From positions 1 to 56,375 of the forward strand of contig JBMHDL010000004.1 of assembly GCA_049889415.1 (NCBI GenBank): DNA of 56,375 nt. The letters are read 5' to 3'. Source of the DNA: JAYQKL01 sp049889415. Its GTDB lineage: Bacteria > Pseudomonadota > Alphaproteobacteria > RS24. Below the pieces are notes generated by a model that had not been told where the DNA came from, did no database searches, and worked only from the letters and a program-made list of their open reading frames with translations. The translations under genes and the position numbers were made by a program. Positions 8,160-16,276 of the stretch are shown here, one piece after another (within the stretch, counting starts at the first letter, position 1; every line of letters begins with the position of its first letter).

Positions 8160-8660
8160 TTAAACCGCTATCGCGCCGCACAAAGGCGGCGCCCAGTTCA
8201 GCTTGCGTTCGCGCTCCAGCATGGCATCTAATTTGGCGGCGACATCATCGGGCCAAGGTGCGGATTTGCGGGTCGAGAGATCCACAAAGCAAGTCAGGAA
8301 TTCACAGGCATTGGCCAGCACGCCCTGCGTTTCATTGACAATAAACCAGACCGTGTGAATGCGTTTTTGCGACCGCCCGACCAGCCGGCCATAAACCGCA
8401 ACACGGTCGCCAATATTGATCTCAGCGAGGTAATTGATGTGATGCACCATGTCAAAAATACTGCCCGCGCCCGATTGGATGTAGTCGAGCGTAATACCGA
8501 CGCGTTCAAACCAGGGCCAGCCGGCATCATCATAAAGGCGCATATAATATTGGACATTCATATGCCCGTTCCAGTCCTCCCACTCCTTGGGGATGACGGT
8601 TTCGTAACATGGCGTCATTTGCCGTAATTCGTCGAGAGAGGGCATCACAGGTCGCATCAT
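8160..8660 (-). CDS. Hotdog-fold acyl-CoA thioesterase family protein
   Basis: Single hotdog domain of the 4-hydroxybenzoyl-CoA thioesterase/YbgC-like group. The segment VIPKEWEDWNGHMNVQYYM has the Asp/Asn-Gly-His-Met motif where the catalytic acid usually sits; GDRVAVYGRLVGRSQKRIHTVW is the central strand pair. Start ATG 8660 is preceded by AAGGA at 6 bases and yields 166 residues, a normal size; two other Met codons upstream are too close to or ahead of that site. Related domains include betainyl-CoA thioesterase, so the acyl group cannot be assigned. It stands alone between tRNA-Leu and the divergent rnd. Confidence 0.85.
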   Translation of the reverse strand: MMRPVMPSLDELRQMTPCYETVIPKEWEDWNGHMNVQYYMRLYDDAGWPWFERVGITLDYIQSGAGSIFDMVHHINYLAEINIGDRVAVYGRLVGRSQKRIHTVWFIVNETQGVLANACEFLTCFVDLSTRKSAPWPDDVAAKLDAMLERERKLNWAPPLCGAIAV

Positions 8661-8832
8661 TCTCATTCCTTCAGTGCATTTCTGGGAGAAGCTTATCACA
8701 GGCCGGCTTTCCGTAAGCGGTTAATAATGCCGCGTCCCCTGCTGAAGCGCCAGGCGACACAATAACGGATGACCTGTGCGGGAAAGGCTGGTAATGTGTC
8801 GCAAATTATCAATAACCGCTTTTGGAGCGCAA

Positions 8833-9444
8833 ATGAGCATTACTTTGCATAAGGGCGACCTGCCCGATAATGTCAGTTTTACCGGTTCGGTCGCCGTCGA
8901 TACCGAGACATTGGGACTGAAGCCGAGCCGTGACAAGCTGTGTCTGGTGCAATTGTCAGCCGGTGACGGCACCGCCCATATCGTGCAGCTTGACCGGGAA
9001 ACCTATGACGCCCCGAATCTGAAAAAACTTCTCGGCGACCGCTCGGTCGTCAAAATCTTCCACTATGCCCGTTTTGACGTCGCCGTGATCGCCCATTATC
9101 TGCGCGTGCACTGCGCGCCGCTCTGGTGCACCAAAATCGCCTCAAAACTGGCCCGCACCTATACCGACCGGCATGGGCTGAAGGATCTGTGCCGCGAATT
9201 GGCGGGCATTGACCTGTCCAAACAGCAGCAGAGCTCAGACTGGGGTGCAGTTGAACTCAGCGAAGCGCAGCTCAAATATGCTGCTTCGGACGTTCTGCAT
9301 CTGCATACACTCAAGGACAGGCTAGAGGCCATGCTGGTGCGCGAGAGCCGCAAGGACATGGCGGAAGCCTGTTTCGATTTTGTGCTGGTACGGGCAGCCA
9401 TGGACCTTGCCGGCTGGGACGATCTCGACATTTTCTCACATTAA
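8833..9444 (+). CDS. rnd: Ribonuclease D, short exonuclease-only form
   Basis: 3'-5' exoribonuclease of the DEDD family, trimming tRNA and other RNA 3' ends. Exo I is VAVDTETLGL, Exo II is HYARFDVAVI, and Exo III is YAASDVLHLHTLKDRL with the DEDDy-type Tyr. It is 203 residues with no HRDC domain, as usual for the compact alphaproteobacterial form. ATG 8833 is preceded by GGAG; earlier Met codons have no such site and the extra residues do not resemble the family. It is followed 18 bases later by lptC-lptA and may lead that operon. Confidence 0.9.
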   Translation: MSITLHKGDLPDNVSFTGSVAVDTETLGLKPSRDKLCLVQLSAGDGTAHIVQLDRETYDAPNLKKLLGDRSVVKIFHYARFDVAVIAHYLRVHCAPLWCTKIASKLARTYTDRHGLKDLCRELAGIDLSKQQQSSDWGAVELSEAQLKYAASDVLHLHTLKDRLEAMLVRESRKDMAEACFDFVLVRAAMDLAGWDDLDIFSH

Positions 9445-9462
9445 CAGCCGGGCCATCAGCCA

Positions 9463-10560
9463 ATGACGGAAGAACAGCACTACTCAAAATGGGTGAGCCG
9501 GCTCAAGCTGCTGTTTCCGGTCGCAGCCGCCGCGCTGATTGGCGCCGTTTTGCTGTTGGGCAAATCCGAACCCGGGCTTGACGATTTACCGCTGAGCTAT
9601 CAGAACATTGAGCTGACCCGCAAGGGACCGCTGATGCGCGAGCCACGGCTCAAGGGGCTGACCGAAAATGGTGACCCTTACCGGCTGACAGCGCAGCTGG
9701 CGCGGCCTGACCCGAACAATCAGGACATTGTTTATCTGCAGGAGATTGTCGGCACGACCACCGGCAGGGATACGGGCACGCTTCTGCAAAAGGTGACGGC
9801 ACCCGACGGCGTCCTGCAGCGTGAATCCGACCGCCTGTTCATGACCGGCGGCGTGGTCATGGAAGATATGGCCGGATATCGCCTGACCGGGGCGACCATG
9901 GATGTCGCATTCCGCACCAACCGGGCGGAAACCCGCAACCCGGTCATCGGCACCATGGAAGGCGGCAAAATCGAAGCCGGCGGCATGACGGCGGACGCCA
10001 CCTCAGGCCTCATCACATTTTTCGCACCCGTGCGCACGACCCATACCCCGGACGCTACCTCCGCCAGCCGGGCACCGGATGACACTGATACGGCGACTGA
10101 TACGGCGACTGATACAGCGAAGGCCCGCAAACGGGGCTTTGCCACAGACCCCGCCGCGCCGGTCATCATCACCGCGCAAAATCTGAAGCTTGACCGCAAC
10201 ACACATATCGGACTGTTTTCCGGCGATGTTCTGGCGGCTCAGGGCCCGTCGCAATTGCAGGGCGAACAGGCCGCCATCACGGTTGACAAAACCACCCGCG
10301 AGGCAAAAACCATCCGCGCCGAGGGGAAGGTCGTGCTGGTGTCGGATAATGGCAGCCGCGCCACCGGCGACTGGGCTGAGCATCATCTGGACACGGATGT
10401 CATCTATATGGGAGGCACGGTGACGCTTTATGAGCCCGGCAATGTGCTGCGCGGCGAAGCCTTGCAGGTCAACACACAGACCGGCAAGGCGACCATGATC
10501 GGCGGCGAAACGGCGGCCGGCAAACAGCGTGTGCGGGGTATTTTCACCCCCGGGCAGTAA
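9463..10560 (+). CDS. LptC-LptA fusion, lipopolysaccharide export
   Basis: One 365-residue protein joins two parts of the Lpt bridge normally made as separate proteins. Residues 13-33 form one membrane anchor (KLLFPVAAAALIGAVLLLG), residues 40-190 are LptC-like (DNA-strand-like beta pattern QNIELTRKGPLMREPRLKG, GVVMEDMAGYRLTG), residues 191-230 are a Thr/Asp/Ala linker with short repeats, and residues 231-350 are LptA/OstA-like (VIITAQNLKLDRNTHIGLFSGDV, TIRAEGKVVLVSD, YMGGTVTLYEPGNVLRGEALQVN). No hydrophobic signal peptide and no stop occur between the halves, so the LptA part must be exported through the LptC anchor. lptB follows. Fusion is seen directly; function is inferred from the families. 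Confidence 0.9.
   Translation: MTEEQHYSKWVSRLKLLFPVAAAALIGAVLLLGKSEPGLDDLPLSYQNIELTRKGPLMREPRLKGLTENGDPYRLTAQLARPDPNNQDIVYLQEIVGTTTGRDTGTLLQKVTAPDGVLQRESDRLFMTGGVVMEDMAGYRLTGATMDVAFRTNRAETRNPVIGTMEGGKIEAGGMTADATSGLITFFAPVRTTHTPDATSASRAPDDTDTATDTATDTAKARKRGFATDPAAPVIITAQNLKLDRNTHIGLFSGDVLAAQGPSQLQGEQAAITVDKTTREAKTIRAEGKVVLVSDNGSRATGDWAEHHLDTDVIYMGGTVTLYEPGNVLRGEALQVNTQTGKATMIGGETAAGKQRVRGIFTPGQ
10084..10119 (+). repeat. Three tandem 12-base units in the LptC-LptA linker
   Basis: ACTGATACGGCG occurs twice, then ACTGATACAGCG, in frame, encoding repeated Thr-Asp-Thr-Ala-type residues of the linker between the two domains. The copy number is likely to vary between strains. Confidence 0.9.
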
Positions 10561-10584
10561 TCCGGGCAGTAATCCGAACAGTGA
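10549..10584 (+). repeat. Tandem 12-base units carrying the stop codon
   Basis: CCCGGGCAGTAA, TCCGGGCAGTAA and TCCGAACAGTGA lie head to tail in the reading frame of lptC-lptA. Each unit ends in a stop (TAA, TAA, TGA), giving three in-frame stops in a row. Confidence 0.85.
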
Positions 10585-10618
10585 GATTTCAGGTTTCAGC
10601 CATCATCTACGTCACAAT

Positions 10619-10647
10619 TTGTCAAAGCCTGTGAAATCGGCTATTCT
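10619..10647 (+). promoter_or_regulatory. Candidate internal promoter for lptB
   Basis: TTGTCA at 10619-10624, a 17-base spacer, then TATTCT at 10642-10647. Transcription would start at or within a few bases of the lptB ATG at 10655, so the message would be almost leaderless; lptB also lacks a good ribosome site. Suggestive only. Confidence 0.35.
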
Positions 10648-10654
10648 GAAGCAA

Positions 10655-11443
10655 ATGAGCGCGCGCACCAAAAAACCAACAAAAAAGACATCTGAAGACG
10701 GCCCGACCCTGGTCAGTAAAAATGACGGGTTGGAGGTGCTCAATGTCGGCAAAAGCTATGCCAAACGTCCGGTTGTGCGCAATGTGTCACTGACGCTGCA
10801 ACGCGGCGAAGCGCTTGGCCTGCTGGGGCCGAACGGCGCCGGCAAAACCACCTGTTTTTACATGATCACCGGCCTGATCGGCTCGGATTACGGCACCATC
10901 AAGCTGAACGGAACCGATATTACCGCCCTGCCCATGTACCGCCGCGCACGCATGGGCATCGGCTATCTGCCGCAGGAGGCTTCGATTTTCCGCGGCCTGA
11001 GCGTCGAGGACAACATCCGCGCCGTGCTGGAGGCTGTGGAGCCCGACCCGGTTGAGCGCGAAAAGAAGCTGGAGGCGCTGCTGGCTGATTTCTCGGTGTC
11101 GCATCTGCGCCGCACACGCGGCATTGCACTGTCCGGCGGAGAACGCCGCCGCGTGGAAATCGCCCGCGCTCTGGCCGCCGACCCGTCTTATATTTTACTG
11201 GATGAACCCTTTGCCGGGATTGACCCGATCGCCGTCGGCGATATTCGGGATCTCGTCTCCACATTGAAGGACCGGAACATCGGTGTTCTGATCACGGACC
11301 ATAATGTGCGCGAGACGCTCGGCATCATTGACCGCGCCGTCATCATTCATGACGGTCAGGTCCTCATGGAAGGCACCGCCGACCAAATCATCGCACATGA
11401 AGATGTGCGCCGCCTGTATCTGGGAGACCAGTTCAGGATGTAG
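10655..11443 (+). CDS. lptB: LPS export ABC transporter ATP-binding protein
   Basis: Cytoplasmic ATPase that powers LptFG extraction of lipopolysaccharide from the inner membrane. Walker A is GPNGAGKTT, the Q-loop YLPQEASIF, the signature LSGGERRR, Walker B ILLDEPFAGID, and the switch His is in TDHNVRE; DPIAVGDIRDLV is LptB-like. The start is set at ATG 10655 (262 residues), since the 42 open codons upstream belong to the gap after lptC-lptA. The usual next genes, rpoN and ptsN, are not here; hpf follows after 35 bases. Confidence 0.95.
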   Translation: MSARTKKPTKKTSEDGPTLVSKNDGLEVLNVGKSYAKRPVVRNVSLTLQRGEALGLLGPNGAGKTTCFYMITGLIGSDYGTIKLNGTDITALPMYRRARMGIGYLPQEASIFRGLSVEDNIRAVLEAVEPDPVEREKKLEALLADFSVSHLRRTRGIALSGGERRRVEIARALAADPSYILLDEPFAGIDPIAVGDIRDLVSTLKDRNIGVLITDHNVRETLGIIDRAVIIHDGQVLMEGTADQIIAHEDVRRLYLGDQFRM

Positions 11444-11478
11444 GCCGGCGGACGCCTTCACAACCACTGGAGGCTGAG

Positions 11479-12039
11479 ATGCAGATTCAAATCACCGGAA
11501 AACACCTGGAAACAGGCGATGCCCTTCGCGCACATGTGGAAACACAGCTGGCGGCCGGCATCAGCAAATATTTCGAACGCGGGGCGGAAGTGCATGTGAC
11601 CTTTTCCAAACAGGGCCACGCCTATCGCACCGACTGCACCGTGCATCTTGACAGCGGCCTGCGGGCGCAGGCGCACAGCGATGATACCGATATTTATGCC
11701 GGCTTCGACCAGGCGCTGACGAAAATGGAAAAGCAGCTGCGCCGCTATAAGCGCCGGCTGAAAAACCATCACGCCAAATCCGCGCTCAAGGGTTTACCGC
11801 CGGTCATGGCGCGCACCTTGCAGGCTGAGCCTGATGAGGGTGAATTACCCGAGGACTATCAACCGGTAACGATTGCCGAAAGCGCGGTGGAACTGCCGGT
11901 GCTGTCAGTCAGCGAGGCGGTGATGCAGATGGAACTGACCCATGCCGAGCATCTGGTGTTCCGCTCCGCCGTGCATGGCGGGGTCAATGTCGTCCACCGC
12001 CGCACAGACGGTCACATTGGCTGGATTGATCCGGAATAA
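11479..12039 (+). CDS. hpf: Long ribosome hibernation promoting factor
   Basis: Binds the 30S decoding region and, through its C-terminal dimer domain, pairs ribosomes as 100S particles when growth stops. Residues 1-105 are the HPF/YfiA fold (ITGKHLETGDALRAHVETQL, ending in the basic stretch KQLRRYKRRLKNHH); residues 125-186 are the long-form tail (LSVSEAVMQMELTHAEHLVFRS, VVHRRTDGHIGWIDPE). 186 residues. GGAGG precedes the ATG. In most alphaproteobacteria rpoN lies just upstream and ptsN downstream; neither is present, so the locus has been rearranged or rpoN lost or moved. Confidence 0.94.
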   Translation: MQIQITGKHLETGDALRAHVETQLAAGISKYFERGAEVHVTFSKQGHAYRTDCTVHLDSGLRAQAHSDDTDIYAGFDQALTKMEKQLRRYKRRLKNHHAKSALKGLPPVMARTLQAEPDEGELPEDYQPVTIAESAVELPVLSVSEAVMQMELTHAEHLVFRSAVHGGVNVVHRRTDGHIGWIDPE

Positions 12040-12087
12040 CCCGGAACAATCTCAGACAATGCTCAGACTGACCTAGACTACGAGAGC

Positions 12088-12744
12088 TTAGGCAATATCA
12101 AAATGTGTCGCAGTTAGTGTCCCTGTGAAGTCTTCCAGAACCATCAACACCCAATCATCATCTGTCTGGTTGGTTTTATTACTATGATAAATCACGGTAT
12201 CCGCAATATCCGCATCATTGGTTGTTGAACCAGAAGTTTCCAAACCCAACTCAGAAATATCGTCGACCTGCACCCAGCGAACCAGCGTAGGTTGGGTTTG
12301 TATGACTCCGGTAGAATCCACATAACCAAAAGGATCGTAAAATCTGCTCCCGCTTGCATCAAAAATGGGGGCTCCCAAGTCAACCAATTGTGGTAAAGCG
12401 AGCGTGTCATCGGTCACATCGAAATCTGTGATGACATCATAGTCATTCGAGGTGCTGAGAATATCGTCAAACCGCACAGAGAAGCTATCTTCCCCATCTC
12501 CACCGGTCAGCAGGTTAATACCCGCACCGCCGTCAAGCGTATCATTGCCGGCGTCACCATAAAGGTGGTCAGCCGCCGCCCCGCCATTCACGCGACCATT
12601 GACGTGACGAGACAAACTCTTGGCCAGACAAAAGGCATGCTCATGGACAGACCCCAGGACAGACTTCTGAATGGACATCAAAGAAGACTGGGCACAAAGA
12701 AAAGGCGGAAAAACAACGCGGCTCGCGTCTATCAAGAACGTCAC
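12088..12744 (-). pseudogene. RTX calcium-binding C-terminal remnant
   Basis: The central part carries one block of RTX nonapeptides (GDAGNDTLDGGAGINLLTGG) that would bind calcium, followed by a typical secreted-RTX tail ending NDADIADTVIYHS and DDWVLMVLEDFTG. The first 48 or so residues do not resemble anything secreted and there is no signal or larger toxin/enzyme domain. Full RTX proteins are far longer, so this looks like the C-terminal end of a lost gene, with the join near the residues NGRVNGG. A short stand-alone type I secretion substrate cannot be ruled out. No HlyB/HlyD genes are nearby. Lower GC than its neighbours by eye. Confidence 0.55.
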
Positions 12745-12916
12745 GGGTTCACTCTTTTTGTTTTTGTTGAGAACGCTTTACGGAACGCCTTAATTACACA
12801 GGAAGGCTCGCAAAATTACTTTTGCATGTCAACAACTTTAACAGCCTCAAATCCGCTCGCTTCATCACAACCGGAAAACCGTGACTCCCAAAGGGATAAA
12901 TTAATTTTTCAAAAAT
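12745..12916. other. AT-rich gap, nothing recognised
   Basis: 172 bases between the monooxygenase stop and the RTX remnant, visibly richer in A and T than the surroundings. I see no gene, clear promoter or terminator in it. Confidence 0.6.
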
Positions 12917-14401
12917 TTATTCGCCGTGCTTGGCCCATTCCTTGAAAAGGAAATCCTCCCACTTGGGAACTTTCATTCGCCGCTTGAACTCCAGTGCGGA
13001 GCCAGGCCAGTTATTGGTGACCTTTGTCCCGTCCTTATACCAACTCGCCTCAATGTTGGACCAGGCAAGGCCGTGCAGACGGCGTTGCATTTCATCACCG
13101 AATTCCGCCTCGGCCGCCGCCTGAACCTCTATGGTATGTCCCGCTGATTTCCTGATGAGCTGGATGATATAATCCGACTCCTGCTCCAGCGTCGCCACCA
13201 CGGAGGTGTGTCCGGTATTGGTGTTCGGCCCGTACAGCAGAAACAGGTTCGGGAAACCTGACGTGACAACCCCGTGATAAGCGAACGCACCCTCGGCCCA
13301 ATGCGCCTTGAGGGTCAACCCATCCCGACCCCGCACATTCATTTCCTTCAGGAAGGGGTTGGTGTGGAAACCGGTGGCGAACACCAGCACATCATGATCG
13401 CGATGGACGCCGTCCGAGCCGCTCACACCATCCGACGTAATCTTGTCAATGCCGCCCGTCACCAGTTCGACATGATCCTGCGCCAGTGTTTTGTAATATT
13501 TGTCTGAAAACAAAATGCGCTTGGCACCGATCTGGTAATCGGGCGTCAGTGCCTCAATCATGCCCGGATCGGTGATGAATTTTTTCATGTCGCGGCGGTT
13601 TTTAGCACGCGCCAGAAAGGATCTGATCGGCGCTCCTTTGATGACCGGATAAATACCGTATTCCCCGAGACACCAAACACCAAAGCGGTAAAGTTTCTGA
13701 ATGGCGGGGATAAGAGCTGCCACACGCTTTTCGAATGCGGTGTAGGGGCGGTCACCTTTATCAATAATCCAGTTGGGTGACCGCTGATAGACCGTCAATT
13801 TTTTGGCGACCGCCGCCACCTCCGGTATCAACTGGACGGCACTGGCAGCGGAGCCGATGACCCCGACCCGTTTACCGGCCAGGTCAACCGCATGATTCCA
13901 TTCGGCGGAATGAAAATACGGGCCGGAAAAACTGTCGCGCCCTGCGATATCCGGCAGATTGGGATGGTGAAGCTGCCCAACAGCACTCACCAAATAACGG
14001 CAGCGGAGTTCACCATGCTCAGCCGCATCCTTTGCCGCGTCGGTTTTAACCAGCCATGTGCCCGACTGTTCAGAGAACTCAGCCTCCAGCACTTTCATCC
14101 CGAAGCGGATATGACGACGCAGATCATGCTCAGTGGCGAAATCCTTCAGATATCGGAATATTTGCGGCTGTTTGGCCCATTTGAAATCCCAAGCCGGGTT
14201 GGGAGCAAAAGAATAGGAATACAGGACTGAGGGAATGTCGCATTCCGCACCCGGATAAGTGTTCTCCCGCCAGGTGCCGCCGACCTCATCCCCTTTTTCC
14301 AAAAGCAGGATATTATCATAGCCAGCCTGTTTCAGCTTATGCGCCATGCACAGCCCACCGAATCCGGTGCCGATGATGATGATGTCAAACTGCGTCTGCA
14401 C
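12917..14401 (-). CDS. Flavin-containing monooxygenase, Baeyer-Villiger type
   Basis: FAD- and NADPH-dependent oxygenase, probably converting a ketone to an ester or oxidising a related substrate. The start has the FAD loop GTGFGG, then EKGDEVGGTWRENTYPGAECDIPSVLYSYSF. The Baeyer-Villiger fingerprint FxGxxxHxxxW is present as FSGPYFHSAEW but its last position is Asn, where Pro or Asp is usual. The second Rossmann loop is VGVIGSAASAV, and VFATGFHTN is the FMO-type motif. GTG 14401 is chosen for the G-rich ribosome site ahead of it; a longer start at 14416 is possible. Divergent from the acyl-CoA synthetase over a palindrome, so the two are probably co-controlled in lipid or ketone use. Confidence 0.9.
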   Translation of the reverse strand: MQTQFDIIIIGTGFGGLCMAHKLKQAGYDNILLLEKGDEVGGTWRENTYPGAECDIPSVLYSYSFAPNPAWDFKWAKQPQIFRYLKDFATEHDLRRHIRFGMKVLEAEFSEQSGTWLVKTDAAKDAAEHGELRCRYLVSAVGQLHHPNLPDIAGRDSFSGPYFHSAEWNHAVDLAGKRVGVIGSAASAVQLIPEVAAVAKKLTVYQRSPNWIIDKGDRPYTAFEKRVAALIPAIQKLYRFGVWCLGEYGIYPVIKGAPIRSFLARAKNRRDMKKFITDPGMIEALTPDYQIGAKRILFSDKYYKTLAQDHVELVTGGIDKITSDGVSGSDGVHRDHDVLVFATGFHTNPFLKEMNVRGRDGLTLKAHWAEGAFAYHGVVTSGFPNLFLLYGPNTNTGHTSVVATLEQESDYIIQLIRKSAGHTIEVQAAAEAEFGDEMQRRLHGLAWSNIEASWYKDGTKVTNNWPGSALEFKRRMKVPKWEDFLFKEWAKHGE

Positions 14402-14454
14402 GAACTTACCCCCCACCCACTCTGGTCATTTTTAATTTACGGGTCAAACGGTTT

Positions 14455-14482
14455 TCACTTGATCCCGCATGCGGCCAAGTGA
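14455..14482. promoter_or_regulatory. Nested inverted repeat between monooxygenase and acyl-CoA synthetase
   Basis: TCACTTG (14455-14461) is mirrored by CAAGTGA (14476-14482), and a perfect 10-base palindrome CCGCATGCGG (14465-14474) lies between them. It sits in the 129-base divergent intergenic region and could be an operator for a dimeric regulator such as a TetR-type one; the regulator is not identified. Confidence 0.45.
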
Positions 14483-14530
14483 CCCCAGGTCTCAAGAATA
14501 GGTTTCTTTTTTTGGTCAGGAGAGATTAAG

Positions 14531-16243
14531 GTGGATAACCTCATATCAAGAAGTTTACGAATTATGACACAGCAAGACATTCCAACACTCATTGAACGTT
14601 TTTACCACTGGGAAGAAACCACACCGGAGAATATTTTCCTGCGCCAGCCCAAAGGGGATGACTGGATCGAGCTGAGCTTTGCCGAGGCCGGTCGCGAAGT
14701 CCGCAAAATGGTGACGGCCCTCAAACAGCAGGGCATCAAACCAGGTGACCATATCGGCATTTTCTCCAAAAATTGCAGTCATTGGATTCTGGCCGATCTT
14801 GCCATCATGATGGCCGGCTGTGTGTCGGTGCCGTTTTATGCCAGCCTGCCCGGTGACCAACTCGCCGAAGTCATTGAACTCGGTGACCTTAACGCCATAT
14901 TTGTCGGCAAGCTGGATGATTGGAATGACGGTCATGTTGAGGTTTTGTCCAACGGGATTTTAACCATCAAATTCCCGCATTATGACGGCAGCCCCATAGT
15001 GACCTGTGGGCTGGATTGGGATGAGCTGACCCGTGACGCGGCACCGTTTGCCGAAAATTACGCACCAAATCTGGATGATTTATGGACCATCAAATTCACT
15101 TCCGGCACCACCGGCACGCCCAAGGGCGTGATGCACGTACACCGTTCGCCGGCAATGATCATGATTGATGAGACAGAACAAGACTGGCTGGGCATCAACC
15201 GCTATACGGAACACCGCATGTTTTCGTTCCTGCCCCTCAACCATGTCGGGGAACGCATCGGAGTGGAACTGCCGGCAATCTGGATGGGAGGCTCCCTGTC
15301 CTTTGCCGAAAGCCTCGACACTTTTGTGCAGAATATCAAGGACACCCAACCGACCAGTATTTTCGCAGTACCGCGCATCTGGACCAATTTCTATCTCGGC
15401 GTCATAGCGAAAATTCCGGAAAACCGACTGAAGCTGCTCTTGTCCATCCCGATTATATCCGGCCTTCTCAAACGCAAGCTCAAAACCGAACTGGGCCTTC
15501 GCGACATCAGGATCGCCGCCACCGGCGCCGCCATCACCCCGGCCTTCATCAAGCAATTTTTCCAAAAGCTTGACATTCACCTGATTGAGGCCTATGGCAT
15601 GACTGAAGTATGCGGTTCCATGACCAACACCCCGATGCGTGATGCGCCACTCGACACTGTCGGCAAAGCGATCCCCGGAGGTGAGGTCAAAATCGATCCT
15701 GAGACCGGTGAAGTGCTTATGAAATCCCCTTACATGATGAAGGGCTATTACAAGAATCCGGAAAAAACCGCCGAAGTCCTTAAGGGTGGATGGATGTATA
15801 GCGGGGACCGCGGCACCAAGGACGAGCACGGTTATGTGCGCGTCATTGGTCGCGTCAAAGACGCTTTCAAAACCGCCAAAGGCAGTTTCATCACCCCCAA
15901 CCCGCTAGAGGAAGTTCTCGCCGAGAATGATTATGTCGAGCAGGTTTGTGTCGCCGGCCTCGGTATCCCGCAGCCGATTGCCCTGTTCAACCTGTCTGAA
16001 ATTGCCGAGAAAGCCGACAAGGAAATGGTTGAAGCCTCGCTGACGGCCTCAATTGAGGCTTTGAATGCAACGCGAGCAAATTATGAGCGTATCTCGACGG
16101 CCATTATCATGACGCAAACCTGGAGCCAGGAGAATGATTTCCTGACACCGACCCTGAAGGTGAAGCGGTTCAATCTCGATAACGCCTTTGGTGAGCAATA
16201 TTTGGGCTGGCATGAGGATGAACGCAAGGTCATCTGGGTCTGA
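14531..16243 (+). CDS. Long-chain fatty acyl-CoA synthetase (AMP-forming)
   Basis: Activates a carboxylic acid, probably a fatty acid, through an acyl-adenylate to its CoA thioester. The phosphate loop is FTSGTTGTPKGVMH, followed by EAYGMTEVCGSMTNTP, YSGDRGTKDEHGYVRVIGRVKD with the adenylate-binding Asp and Arg, and a C-terminal lysine region (LTPTLKVKRF). The sequence family is ACSBG/FadD-like. GTG 14531 is chosen because AGGAG lies 8 bases ahead; the next ATG is at 14564. 570 residues. The thiolase-like/crotonase fusion follows after 33 bases, so both are likely one operon for acid activation and chain modification. Confidence 0.92.
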   Translation: MDNLISRSLRIMTQQDIPTLIERFYHWEETTPENIFLRQPKGDDWIELSFAEAGREVRKMVTALKQQGIKPGDHIGIFSKNCSHWILADLAIMMAGCVSVPFYASLPGDQLAEVIELGDLNAIFVGKLDDWNDGHVEVLSNGILTIKFPHYDGSPIVTCGLDWDELTRDAAPFAENYAPNLDDLWTIKFTSGTTGTPKGVMHVHRSPAMIMIDETEQDWLGINRYTEHRMFSFLPLNHVGERIGVELPAIWMGGSLSFAESLDTFVQNIKDTQPTSIFAVPRIWTNFYLGVIAKIPENRLKLLLSIPIISGLLKRKLKTELGLRDIRIAATGAAITPAFIKQFFQKLDIHLIEAYGMTEVCGSMTNTPMRDAPLDTVGKAIPGGEVKIDPETGEVLMKSPYMMKGYYKNPEKTAEVLKGGWMYSGDRGTKDEHGYVRVIGRVKDAFKTAKGSFITPNPLEEVLAENDYVEQVCVAGLGIPQPIALFNLSEIAEKADKEMVEASLTASIEALNATRANYERISTAIIMTQTWSQENDFLTPTLKVKRFNLDNAFGEQYLGWHEDERKVIWV

Positions 16244-16276
16244 CAACAGGTCGTGATCCGGGAAAGCAGGTGAAGG

